Below are positions 39,276-50,545 of a stretch of DNA of 64,000 nt, one piece after another. The stretch lies in the NCBI GenBank assembly GCA_013396755.1, contig VWZF01003276.1:2047346-2111345 (forward strand), written 5' to 3'. Origin of the DNA: Sclerurus mexicanus (taxonomy: Eukaryota; Chordata; Aves; Passeriformes; Furnariidae). The notes beneath the pieces were generated by a model. It worked only from the letters and a program-made list of their open reading frames with translations. It did not search any database and was not told the DNA's origin. Numbering within the stretch: position 1 is the first letter of the stretch; every line of letters begins with the position of its first letter. The position numbers and the translations under genes are program-made.

Positions 39276-42200
39276 CATACAAGCAGCAACACAAAAAACT
39301 CCACCATTCCAAACCAAAAACAATAAACCTCCTAAATCCACATAAACATATCTGGTTTCTACCAGAAATTTTCTGTTGTCATCTTCTCGAACTGTCATGA
39401 GGATCTTGGAAAAGCTGGCTCCTTATGTCTAGATATTTGAATAAGGTATCAAGATATTGAGCCTGCTTGAGACCTGCTAGATCTACTGAGAAGTCCAAAT
39501 CTTAAACTTTCAATCATACTGCAGAGTCCTTGTGAGCTAGAGCTCTTCTTATGTTGCCCTGATGAAATTTATGGCAGGCACACCTAATTTTTAAATTTAT
39601 AATTATTTTTGTGTAAGAGTGAAACAAGAGATATTGTATAACTACTGAAAGTGGCTGCTTCTTAATAAGAAAATTTGTTTTCATTGAAAAAAAAAATCCA
39701 AGAATCTTTTCCTCCTCTCTTTGTCTGATATATAAAAGATTTAAAATAAATGTGGTTGAAGAACAAGAATTTTCAAACAGTACCTTGTTTTTTTGGTTTT
39801 TTTTTTGTTTGTTTGGTTGGTTTTTTTTGGTACGAAGCTTTCTGAATTCATCAGCTGTATTATTCAAACTGCTTAATCCAGCATTGGACAAAACCTTTGA
39901 TTTCACTAGTTATTTAGAAACGTAGAGCTTTTTTCTGGAGCTGATTTACTCCAGTGACACTGCTGAGGTCACTTTTCCCTGCCTCAGATTTCAGAAATAG
40001 ATGGAAGGAAACCAGGAATCTCCTTCCAGAACATAATATCTGCAAGCATGGTGGTGAAAAATTGTGGTTTATCTCTGATTATTTTAAAGGAAGGTTTTGT
40101 TAATCCAGATTTATGAAGTTGTTGTTCTGTAGCATTGTTATTAGTGATATTTACCAATTATTCTTTCAGGACTACTTCCTTATAGATTCTGCAAATAAGA
40201 ATTAGTAATTAAAGCAATTAATCTCTCCTTAAAATGAACCTGATTTTGTGCATTGAAATGTTTGCTTTGATTCTTAAAAGTAAAAGAAATATCACTTAGT
40301 TTCTTCTTCCTCCTTTTGTAGAGAACATAATTTAATCCTTCATTAAAGAGGAACCTCTGCTGCAGCAAGAAACAGCTACTGAAGTCAAGAATAGATAATA
40401 ATAAATATATTTACATAAATTGTGATGAACTAGTACAATCCACCAATATGTGCTTGTTTGCTACACACAGCTTGCAGGCAGTCAGAATCTGTCTATGGTG
40501 GGGCTCTCACCCAGCACCTCCTGAGACCTGCAGGCAGGGTTGGCTGAAGCAGTACTCTCACCCCTCTGTGGAGAGCTGGGGAGTACCTGTGGTACAGGCA
40601 CTCTCTCATAATGCTTCTGTTTGAATGTGCTGTGCCTTCCAAACCTGTGGTCTTTTTAAAAGACATCATTAAGGCTCTTAAACACCAAAATCAGGTTTGA
40701 ATATTACAACCTCACATCACTTACTCAGCTATTCTCTATTTCTGTAGTTGTCTCTTGGGCTTCTAAGGTTCCCTGGCAGATAAAATCCTTTCTTTGGGAC
40801 CATGACCATTGGAGCTGGATCTTTCAGCATCTATCTTCTATTCAAACTTGAAGAGAATCCAGCAACATGGCACTTCTCGATGTGAATCCCCTCAAGGTTG
40901 TAATCTGCTAGCTATCCTCACATGTCCAAAGTAAATCAACAAGATGTGACTCTTCATAAAAGGTAGTTGCAACAACTTATCACTACAAATTATTTCTAAT
41001 CCTACAGCTGAGTCGCAAAGGCACTTTCTCAGGATGTGTAGGGTTCCTGGGCTGGACATCTTCTCAGGCTAACAAAGTTCAAAGGCACAGTTCTTGCTTC
41101 TGAAGTGGTGGCCTTTGCCACCGGAGGTGGCCTTTCGGATAGGACAAGCTCACCATGTCTGCCTCTGAAGACATTAGAGCCCAGGCTCTGGGAGAGGATA
41201 AGCAAACAACACAGAGGAGCTAAATCTGCATCTTGGATATTGAGCTGCTTGTCTTTAACTGAGGCAGCCTGCATTGTGATCCTCACATTTTAGAGTCAAT
41301 CCTGGGTTCAAAATCTAATACCTTATCAGAATCACAGGCCTTAGGTCAGTTTAGCACATATGGTTTTGTTCTCTTTTTATCCCCCTATCCTCTTCCGGCC
41401 TTGGGACCTCAGAGACCAGATTTATAAAGGTAGTGACACTTTTTCATAATGCACATTTACAATGTTGTTTTCTGTAATTGCAGTGGAAAAGTGTTCAAGG
41501 AAAAGAAGAACAGTAATATTTTCAAAGTGAAAAAAACATTTGATGAAATCTGAATGCTGTAGAAATAGAAACCCACCTTGACTGCAAGTAAAATTAAGTG
41601 GATGAAGTCAGGAGGTGGAAAAGCTGTGATCCTCATCACAACTCTGCCACAGAAGAAGTCCTGACAGAAAAAAATATTGAAAGCTACTGTTGGTTAGAAC
41701 TGAGACTTCTTTCTGAGAGCAGCTCTGATATTTTCTAAAAGTAAGAATTGCATGTTTTAGATTGGGATTTTTAAAAACTAAAAGTTGCTGATAGGCTCGT
41801 ACAATACTGCACAAGTTCTACCTTGGCACAAACAACTCCTGAACAATAAATCTAAATTTATTATTTTGGACCATTCCTTAACCTTAATTATGTATTGATT
41901 CACTCACTGCATAATTAAGATTGATTTCTATAAGAAAACTGTCATCCATTCCCCCTGAACCCAGAACAAACTTATATAAGTAAATTATTTATATGAATTC
42001 CTTAGATGAAGTAATGATCCCATACATCACTTGTCTTTTTTTCAGACACATCAGTTTTACTAGCAGTTTTGAGTAGAATTTTTGAGTCCTTTTGAGGTTG
42101 AGGGAGATTGAGGCAGTTTCTGAAATTACATCATCCCAACCTTGATGGACCAGTGGAGACAGACATTTCAAAGTAATACTGTTTGAAAGCAGAGCAGTAA

Positions 42201-44067
42201 AATAGTAAGAATATTTCTCAGGTTAAACGTTCATAAAAATAAATAGAGTGCTCTTTGGACACAAATGACTGGATAATATATGAAGACTGGGATTTATGAA
42301 AATGTGATCTGCAAGTATTGCTGTCATTTATTGAAATTCTGCTGAAAATCTTAGAATTATTTACTTTTTCTAACCCTGTGGTGTATTGAAGGCATTTTGC
42401 CTATTCTGCTTATTGTCACAAATGTCATGTCTTACAGAATCACTCATCTGCGGAATGTCATCTGTCTTCTTTCCCACAATCACATTTGTCTGTGCTAGAT
42501 TGCCCCCACAGAAGCACCCCTTCTTTCATACGAGTGCCATGAACAACCTTCTTTGGCTGAGACACAAACACATGCTGCCAATGAAAGGATTTTTGTACTA
42601 AATAACCCCCAAACCGAGTTTTTTACTTTAGCTGATACTAAATAGGTGACCTCAGCCATACAGACACTCAAGTCTGATTGCCCAAAGCAGTTAAAGGCTT
42701 GAGCTCTTAGGTACATTTCTCATACACCAAAACATCTGTGTATACTCTTGCAGAATGGCACAAAGATTAATCTAAATAAATTTGTGAGCCTTTTGAGGAA
42801 GGCTTGATTTTGATTGAATTGCTAGTTTCTGCTGTTAAACAAGGTCTCCTTTTTTAGCAGCTGGCTAAAATGCTCTCAGGTGAAATCCTTCAAGAATCCC
42901 AAAGCTTATACATAATAAGATTTAATTATTTTACAATTTATCTCTTTCACATTAGTGCTCCCCCTGCATTTGCCACATCCAGAGGAGCAATCCAAGTGTT
43001 GAATTATGAAAAATAATTCCAGTGTAGAAATATGGGTAATAACACACAAGGTCAAAAAACAGGCAAGAGTAATTTGCAACAACTAAATTGCTTGATGTAA
43101 TACTTTGGCTTGATAGTCTTTAAGAGGAGGCTTTACATAAGTCAAAGGTCTTTGGAGTAATATGCAAATCAAAATCCTACCACTCTCCTAAATCCTTTTA
43201 ATCCAGTCATTAATCTCAATAATGACCTAGTTTTTGGAACCTTTAGTGTGTTCAGCCACTTAATCACATTACCTAGGTTGCCCTTTGCAAACTTTTAAAA
43301 GAGAAAAAAATGCACATAAATAGCATTGTGCTAAAACGTAACTGAAGCGTTCCTGAACAAGTGTAGTTTTATAGCAGAAAATCTCATAGCATCTGCTAAA
43401 GTTTCATGCAGCTTCTCTGTTTAACCATAACTCTCAGATTTTTATAGCTTTGCATAATACAGAAGAAGAAAGAGGTGGATACCAAATTCTTAACAGACAA
43501 TTGTTAGAGAAACATCAAAGTGAAGAATGAGCAGTCTTTACACAGTCTGGATCTTTTTTCTCCAGTTGTTGTGCATTGTATGATCACTGACATACCTGGT
43601 TTTCTGTAAAAATAAATATGGAGAAAATCACTGGATTCATGTGAGTTTTTGAAATTGTAGAAGAAAATTAACAACTGTGAAAACACAACAAAACAGTAAT
43701 TGTTTTTTACATATTGTGCTTTCAGAGAGTGAAAACTGGTTTAGATTTAGTGAAAGACACTCAATTAATGCCAGAATTCCTCAAAAAGGGAAGGCACAGA
43801 CTGGCTAAACCACAGCCTTTACAGCACTCAAATACTTTTCAAAACCAAGCACATTGAAGCCCAAAGTCCACTTACAGCAATTGCTTGGCTGACAAATAGT
43901 CTCTGTACTTTGTGCCTGGGGAAGCACATCAGAAGAGTTTTACACAACAGGATGATGCACTTTCTGTGTAATTCCACCAATGAGATAATCACATACCTTC
44001 CTGATTGTCAAATATCTGTCAAACACAGTAAGCATGCTTTCAGGTGATCTGGTAGAACAGTGGGTGG
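39276..44067. other. AT-rich non-coding stretch, no gene recognised
   Basis: Nothing coding was recognised. It contains a T/G low-complexity tract at 39,787-39,830 and a small GC-rich hairpin at 41,107-41,122 (ggtggc, cttt loop, gccacc) with a nearby direct repeat of gtggccttt. ORFs are under 135 codons and unfamiliar. Confidence 0.65.
39787..39830. repeat. T/G-rich low-complexity tract
   Basis: T runs with intervening GG and GTTTG blocks. It resembles the tract at 24,826-24,918 and gives the Q/K/N-rich spurious minus-strand reading frame across it. Confidence 0.75.
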
Positions 44068-44134
44068 ATTATTTTATTTAATTTTATTATTTTATTTTAT
44101 TTATTTTTATTCTATTTGATTTCAATTTATTTTA
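44068..44134. repeat. AT-rich (ATTTT)n-like low-complexity tract
   Basis: Irregular repeats of attttatt and tttatttt over about 65 bp with almost no G or C. Degenerate simple sequence. Confidence 0.8.
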
Positions 44135-44870
44135 CTTCACTTTTGAAAGAAAGTTCTTATACCAATCATATTTTAAAAAACCCTCACTCTTTTATCTCTG
44201 ATCTTTCATAGCCATCCTGCATTACAATTTAAGTTAAATAGTGTTTTTAGCTGTTCTGCCTCAGAGAGAATACCAGAAAGTAAAAAAAGAACTGCACTCC
44301 CATGAGGTGTGTATAAAACCAAACAGTAATGCATGTATTCTCCATAAGGAGTCACAAAGGCTAAAAGCATTTGCTAGTTCTCTGAGGCTTAAAAGACCAT
44401 GACAGATACAATGCATGCTCTAGTAACTAGATACAAGAACTCTGAATTGAGTTTATTATGATTGTAAGTTTCATTTTTTTAACCAGTGAAAGTAAAAGAA
44501 AGTCAAAAATAATAACAATGAAAGAATGAATGTTAACACTACTGTAGAGGATCTGAATTATGTGAGAAGCCAAGAGTCTTCTATAGAGAAGTAATAGGGC
44601 TTTATGAAAATTATACTAGAAATCTTTCAGCTTTAATAGGATACTATAATCTTTGTCTGGATTTTCTGAAGTATCCCATTCCCATAACTGCAGAAGCGAT
44701 ATAGTTTTCCATTATATTGCATGGCTTGGTGCAAAAACCTTTCAAAAACGTAGCATTTTCTATCACATTAGTGCTTTTTCCAGGAATTTTGCCTATAGAA
44801 TGGTTACTTTAGCTCATAAATTCCCCTATTATTTTGTCTTTTTATCCTCTATATTATTTCAAAATAGGTC

Positions 44871-44940
44871 ATAAAATTATAGAATGGTTTCATTTTGAAG
44901 GGACTTTTAATGATCGTCTCAGCCAAGCCATGCTTCACAA
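44871..44940 (-). mobile_element. CR1 LINE 3'-end fragment
   Basis: The plus strand reads attatagaatggtttcattttgaagggactttt and continues like the reverse complement of the CR1 3' terminus (tatagaatgg, then a ttggaagggac-like block, then a tgatcgtctcagcc block). Only the terminal 70 bp or so are recognisable; the rest is deleted or decayed. The element's 3' end is at the lower coordinate, so it is inserted on the minus strand. It is a dead fragment with no coding potential. Confidence 0.75.
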
Positions 44941-45373
44941 CCACTTAATTAAAATGCTGCAATATTGATTCTACTTTCCAATACATGTTTTCCAAGCTTT
45001 ATAATATTACAGTTCTGCACACATTCCTGTCTTAAAACATTAACACTCATGGATGATTCTTTTAAAATAATGACATAAGACAAAAAATTTCTCTGGTAAA
45101 TAACATAACATGCTGCTGACAAATCAATACTACAAACTATTCTTGTGTACTCCAGTGTGCACTGCTCCCCAGCTAGGAGAATCTATCAGAGCTGCTTGCA
45201 TTTCCATGCATGATGTGATAAGTCACCTTCAGATTTGACTGATAAAGAGACACTTTAAAATGAGTTTGAACGCTACTGCATTAGATTGTTCAAGATTACC
45301 CAAATTTGATCGCATTTAAATCACTACACTTGTATCAGTAATCATGGACCACTTAGTTCTCTTCCTCGTTTTT

Positions 45374-45531
45374 CATAGAAGCAAAGGCCTGCAACAGACC
45401 TCACGGTCATTTTTGTCTTTTCCAACAGATACACCTCCTGTTGAAAGTGGCTCAACAACATCTCTGTCAGTTCTGAAGGACATTAGAGACAGAGGGTAAT
45501 TCTGATCTTTTTACTAACATCTACTCAAACA
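45374..45531 (-). mobile_element. Highly decayed CR1 fragment with exon-like centre
   Basis: In order, tcatagaa, gacctcacggtcat, tccaac, cctgttgaaag, ctcaac, agttctgaa and taacatctactc line up with blocks of the reverse-complemented CR1 3' end as I know it, with many substitutions and an apparent deletion near 45,496. The middle (45,429-45,495) also looks like a 67-bp exon: it has a good pyrimidine tract and AG before it, GAGG|GTAATT after it, and a 21-codon open frame (starting TPPVESGSTT). The repeat origin explains the order of matches better. Exonisation of the repeat remains possible. Confidence 0.45.
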
Positions 45532-48500
45532 ATGGCAGCACAGCTTTCCCCACAGTGCAGCAGATTCTGTATCTCCACATAGGTACTTGTGAATGGAGAT
45601 GTCTCTGGCAGAAGAAGAAATGTCTGGTTAACAGCATAGTAAGTCTGCTGCTAATCGATAACTCAAAGTCCAGTGCTACGTGATTCTAATGCAATCTGCC
45701 AGATCAAGAAAACTGTGCTGGCTCATAATTCAGACAGATATGATTCATATGTGGAAAGAAAATAAATGGGGGAAGAGAGAATCAATGTTGGAAAAGCTGC
45801 CATCTGAAAGCTCCCAAAATTGAGCCTTCTGTAACCCAAAACATTAATCTGGATGATGTGCAGAGATTGGGAAGATGAAAAGGGAACACTAGATAACAGA
45901 ATGAAACCTCTTAAAACTTTTATCAGGCCCAGATTTCACTGTCAAACATATAACAATTGAAAGGACTAGCATAAGCATCTGCGGCCTTTCAATACATAAG
46001 GCCTTTGAAGTATGCTAATATTGTTCAGTTATTTCACTTGATCAGCAAAATGATGGTCGAGGGAAGCTGAAAGGACCAGCTACCAGAAGGATCCCTATAA
46101 AAAGTGCAATATGAAGATATTGGTGATTCCACCACCATCAAGAAAATGCATACAACAGTGTACTTTTGGTTGCATCAGGATTGTTTGGGTTTTATGTGCA
46201 AAATTATTCTCTTTTAATTAGTGTTCCTTTGTTATATGCATATCAGCTATAAATCACTGAATAATCACGACAAAGTTGGTTTTGTTTAAATGCCTATTAT
46301 AATTCCATTTTGTCTCATATATACCCTAATCAACTAAATCAGGAAGTTAGCCAAGCAACAGAGTTAAAGAAAATGACAGTAAATCAAGATGTATTTTCCT
46401 GACATGAAAATTTTAAGCTTTGTGGGATACATATTTAGTCTGTAATGAAGAAGTGCAGCAAAAGGGAAGGCTGAGCTGTCTGAACCACTTTGAGTCTGAA
46501 AGCACCACCTCTGCTGCCTTCAGAATCCAGCATCAGCCCAGGACATTTGTTTATGCATTGCAGATAAGAAAGAGCATGGTTCATCAGGGCTTACAGAAGT
46601 GTTTTCACAGAAGTAAGATAAATATTTTTGTAGTGTTATTTGCAGATTCCATTCCCCAGTTGCAACAACTGTGCTGCTTGAGGTATAAAATTACAAGCAT
46701 GAATATGTCTTGAGGTTCTTACAAGAGCACAAACTGGTCCTCTACTTTGTGAAGGCAGCACAGACCTGTAGCCATTACCTTGATGGTGCCTAACGGGATC
46801 ATCCCAGGTGCCTAAGTGCCCATCAGCAAGAACACAAGCAGGAGCGGACTGCATTCTTCAAAAATCTTAAAGTACTCAGACAAAAAATTGCCATAATAAA
46901 TTAAACTTCAGGTCAATAAGATCTTTGGGGTTTGAGTTTTCCTTTGACTCAAAAATGTGGGTTGGTCACAGAGGTCAACATACAAATACTGAAATATCAC
47001 TGAGAATTGGGCTGGACAGATCTTCAACTAGAAAATATCCTGACATAAGGATACTTGTCCGGGATGCCTGGGAGGTAGAAGTTGCACCAAATGAATGAAG
47101 CCTTGAAGTAGTCTTCATCGTGCCAGGCACCATGCAAGCACACACAAAGTTACATGCCTAGAAGAAGTTTCCATGTTAGAAGCCATGTTGACTTCTTGTC
47201 CCAGAAGAGATGGATGTACAAAAGAATATTTGGGATGTGATTTATTTCACTTGACTTCAGACATCTACAGTGCAGATCCCATGTTTTAGTAAAGTGGGAG
47301 GCTTTGCCTGCCCAGCAGTTGCAGCTTGGAGTCTGAAAACTTGATGCACTTCTTCAGACCTCCCTGTGCTGTCAGGTCACTGGTGTTTCTTATGAGCTGG
47401 CCCTAGTCTCTTGGAAACATGTATTTTACTTTCTTGAAATAAGCTATTTCACACAAAGAGAATAAGACATGAATTAATAGTACCTTCCTCTGTACTCAAG
47501 CCAAGATACCTACATATGGTCACTTAAAATGCCCCTGGTATTCGCTTTCATTATATAGAACATATAAGGAAACAAAATTGATTTAAAAATGGGCATGTGA
47601 ATGTAATGGGATGTCTGGCAAAACTGTAAGTTCTTCAACAACAGAACAGAACAGCAACTGTGCATTAGTGCTATTCTAAGTCTGACAACAATAGAGCGAG
47701 AGCCGGGAAAGTGTTTCTATCCATGAGGTTATTCAACAGAAAAAAAAAGAAGTTTCAGGACATTTAAATTAATTCATTATTTTTGTCTTGGACCAACTGA
47801 GATAAAAACAAGTTAACTTTTGTAAGAAATCAGTAGATTCATTCAGATTAGTTGTACGGAAGATGTTTCAGTATTTTAAGAAAAAAGTTCCAAAGTAAAA
47901 TTTTAGTTGAATACAACTTTTCATCTTCTCATCTTCTACCAAAATATTTTTTTTGTTTTTCTGGCTTTAATTTTGTCATCAAAACAACAAGTAGTTTTCA
48001 CAGCCATGTTACTATGCTGATATATGCTATCACAAACATGTTTCTTTGGAAGTTCTAAAAAAGCCCAGGCTTGCTTACCACTTTCAGGCTCTATTCCAAT
48101 ATGTAGGGGATGAAAGAAACCGTATAAACTATAGAACAAAATTACCAGTACTATAAAATAGTATTTCTCAGTGTGACAATATTGTCTTTGACCTTTCTGG
48201 TGACGTTATGATGTCACAATTCTGTGGCTTTGGCCTATTTTCTGCATAGCCTCCACTGGGCTAGATTTGATGGAAATAAACATCTTACATAACAGTCCGG
48301 CTGTGCACTCAGCTTTTTTCCCTTCTCAATTTTTTTTCCTGAAGGAGATTTTCCCAGCATGAATTCTGGACGTACAATTAACATTTCCAAATTTCATCTT
48401 TAGAATCTGTTAGGGTTTATAAGAAGATTAAAAGACAGAGTTGATGTGTTTCATCACCCTTTCTCTGTAATCACACAGCTTTACACTACAAAAGAGCAAG

Positions 48501-50198
48501 AGGCAGGTTAAAAATGCAGTAATTCCCTTGAAAGGAGAACTAAAATAGAAGACTCTGAGTGTGAGACTTTGTACTACTGGTTTTTTTTAAACCAAACCCT
48601 TTCAGGAAAGAGCAAAGATCAGACACAGACTACACACAGAGATGTAACAACCCACCCTGACCTGATAAATTTTGCTGTTATTTTAATAGCAAAGAGAAAG
48701 ATGAACAGTATTGTACATCAGAATCTTTAACTCTTTCTTTTCCTTTTTCCTATATTTGTTTGGACTGAATGTGTAGGAGGTATGTATACAGACACAGACT
48801 GGACAGGAATTCTTCCTAAAGAATAAAGGATGAAATACACATGCAGAAATATTCTTAACCAAAATGAATAAAGAAATAGGTGCATATATACCAAGAAAAG
48901 GAATATGACATAACATGTACCATGGATTAGCATTAACCAGGTTACATACACAGGTTTTTAAAATTGGGAAAGTTTGCAGAGAAAATGTTACAAAGCTTTC
49001 AGAGTTGTTTATTTTCAAAACTACAGTTGCAGGAGTCACCATCGACTTTTGCTTTCAAAATCAGTGAACTGTTTTTAAATAATGACAATTAAAGCCCAGT
49101 ATTCTTGGTTTGCTTGTAGTTTGATTTCTGTTTTTCCAGCCTTATGGCTTTAAGTCACCACATTTTACTCCATATAACAGAGGCAGGGGAAAAAGCTTAA
49201 TTAAAAGAAAATGAGGTAGCTGAAATTTATGGTAGTCGTTGAGAACTATGGGCACCAAGCGCATAGGGATATTTTTATTTTAAATTTATGGTACCATCTC
49301 TTCTCTCTTACTCCAATTACATCCCCGGTATCTCTGTTGGCAGTAGCAGCATGACCTGATGAGGCAAACAGAATACTAAATGATCAGGCCTACAATTACC
49401 AAATCAGATGTGTTAAACCCTTTGTATTAAAAAAAGAAATATTTGATATGTCACAGGAAAAATGAAGTACTTCCTTTTCATTTTTAATAATGAAATACTA
49501 CCTAAATCAGTGTCATTTTATTAACCTAAACACTTGTGTACTTGAAAGAATGATCTGTAGTACTACAGACCTTCATCTGCAGAAGCCCAGCAGAAAGCTC
49601 ACCTCCATCAGTTTGGGAAGACCCTGTTTCCAGGTGCAAATGACAGGATAAATGCAGGCAGACTTACTCCACTGGCCAATCCACTGCATAAACAGATGTA
49701 ATCAATTTACAGCACACAAGACAAGTTTTTGGAAGCATTGTTGAACGTCTATCAGCAGGACATGTTATTACTTTTAATAGACCTCTTAAGTATTCAGTTT
49801 TCTCTGAAACTGGAATAGCACTTCTTCAATTCAACAATCTGTTTAAAGTTATAGGATTTTAGGAATAATTCTGTAAGTGATTTCATTTCCACCTTAGGAA
49901 TGAAACAATTTAATGTACAGTCCTCACCATATCAGATAATTCGAATTTTCTTTCTGAGACAAAAATACACTATTTTTTAATACAACTTTATGAAAATGTT
50001 TTGATTTTCCCTGACAATTTTTATAAGGAAAATGTTGAGTTCTCCAAAATGTGAATAGTGACCTTTTCTCCTTCAGAGAGTCACTGAACATCACACTTGT
50101 ATTTCAGTAGTCTGATAAAATATTTTGTTAGTGTTGATTGCTATCAGCACTGCTTCTACAAAAGAAATGTTTCATTCTTTCAGAAACAATAAAAATAT
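45532..50198. other. AT-rich non-coding stretch, no gene recognised
   Basis: No exon, RNA or transposon was recognised. ORFs are at most 119 codons and unfamiliar. Flanked by CR1 fragments on both sides. Confidence 0.65.
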
Positions 50199-50545
50199 TA
50201 CAGAACCATAGACTCTCTTTGGGACACCTTCCACTAGTCTGAATTGCTCAAGGGCCCATCCAATCTGGCCTTGAACACTTCCAGGGATGGGGCATCCATA
50301 ACATCTCTGGGCAACCTGTTCCAGTGCCTCACCAGACTCACAGTAAAGAATTTCTTCCTCATATCTAATCTAACCGTACTTTTTTTTTTTCAGTTTAAAG
50401 CTATTCCCCCTTGTCCTGTCATTGCATGCCCTTGTAAAAAGTCCCTTTTCAACTTTCTTGTAGGCCCACTTCAGGTACTAAAAAGCTGGAATAAGGTCCC
50501 CTGAATCCTTCTCTCTTCCAGACTGAATCAGTTCAGTCTCAGAAA
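50199..50545 (-). mobile_element. CR1 LINE 3'-end fragment
   Basis: The plus strand runs through the classic reverse-complement CR1 landmarks in order: agaaccatagac, cttccactagtctgaattgctcaa (split landmark), ccttgaacacttccaggga, gcaacctgttccagtgcc, aagaatttcttcctcat, ccccttgtcctgtcattg and aaggtcccctgaa. About 40 bp of the terminal region is missing after the first landmark. The poly-T inside (50,380-50,391) is an expansion within the element. It is 5'-truncated as most CR1 copies are, and not coding. The apparent 86-codon plus-strand ORF at 50,244-50,504 is antisense repeat sequence. Confidence 0.93.

Noticed and set aside
41107..41122. GC hairpin ggtggc-cttt-gccacc as a structured RNA or terminator
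   Set aside because: The stem is only six base pairs, it has no extended pairing, and the setting is vertebrate DNA without bacterial-type terminators.
50244..50504. 86-codon plus-strand ORF
   Set aside because: It is the antisense of a minus-strand CR1 fragment; the nucleotide landmarks match CR1 throughout.
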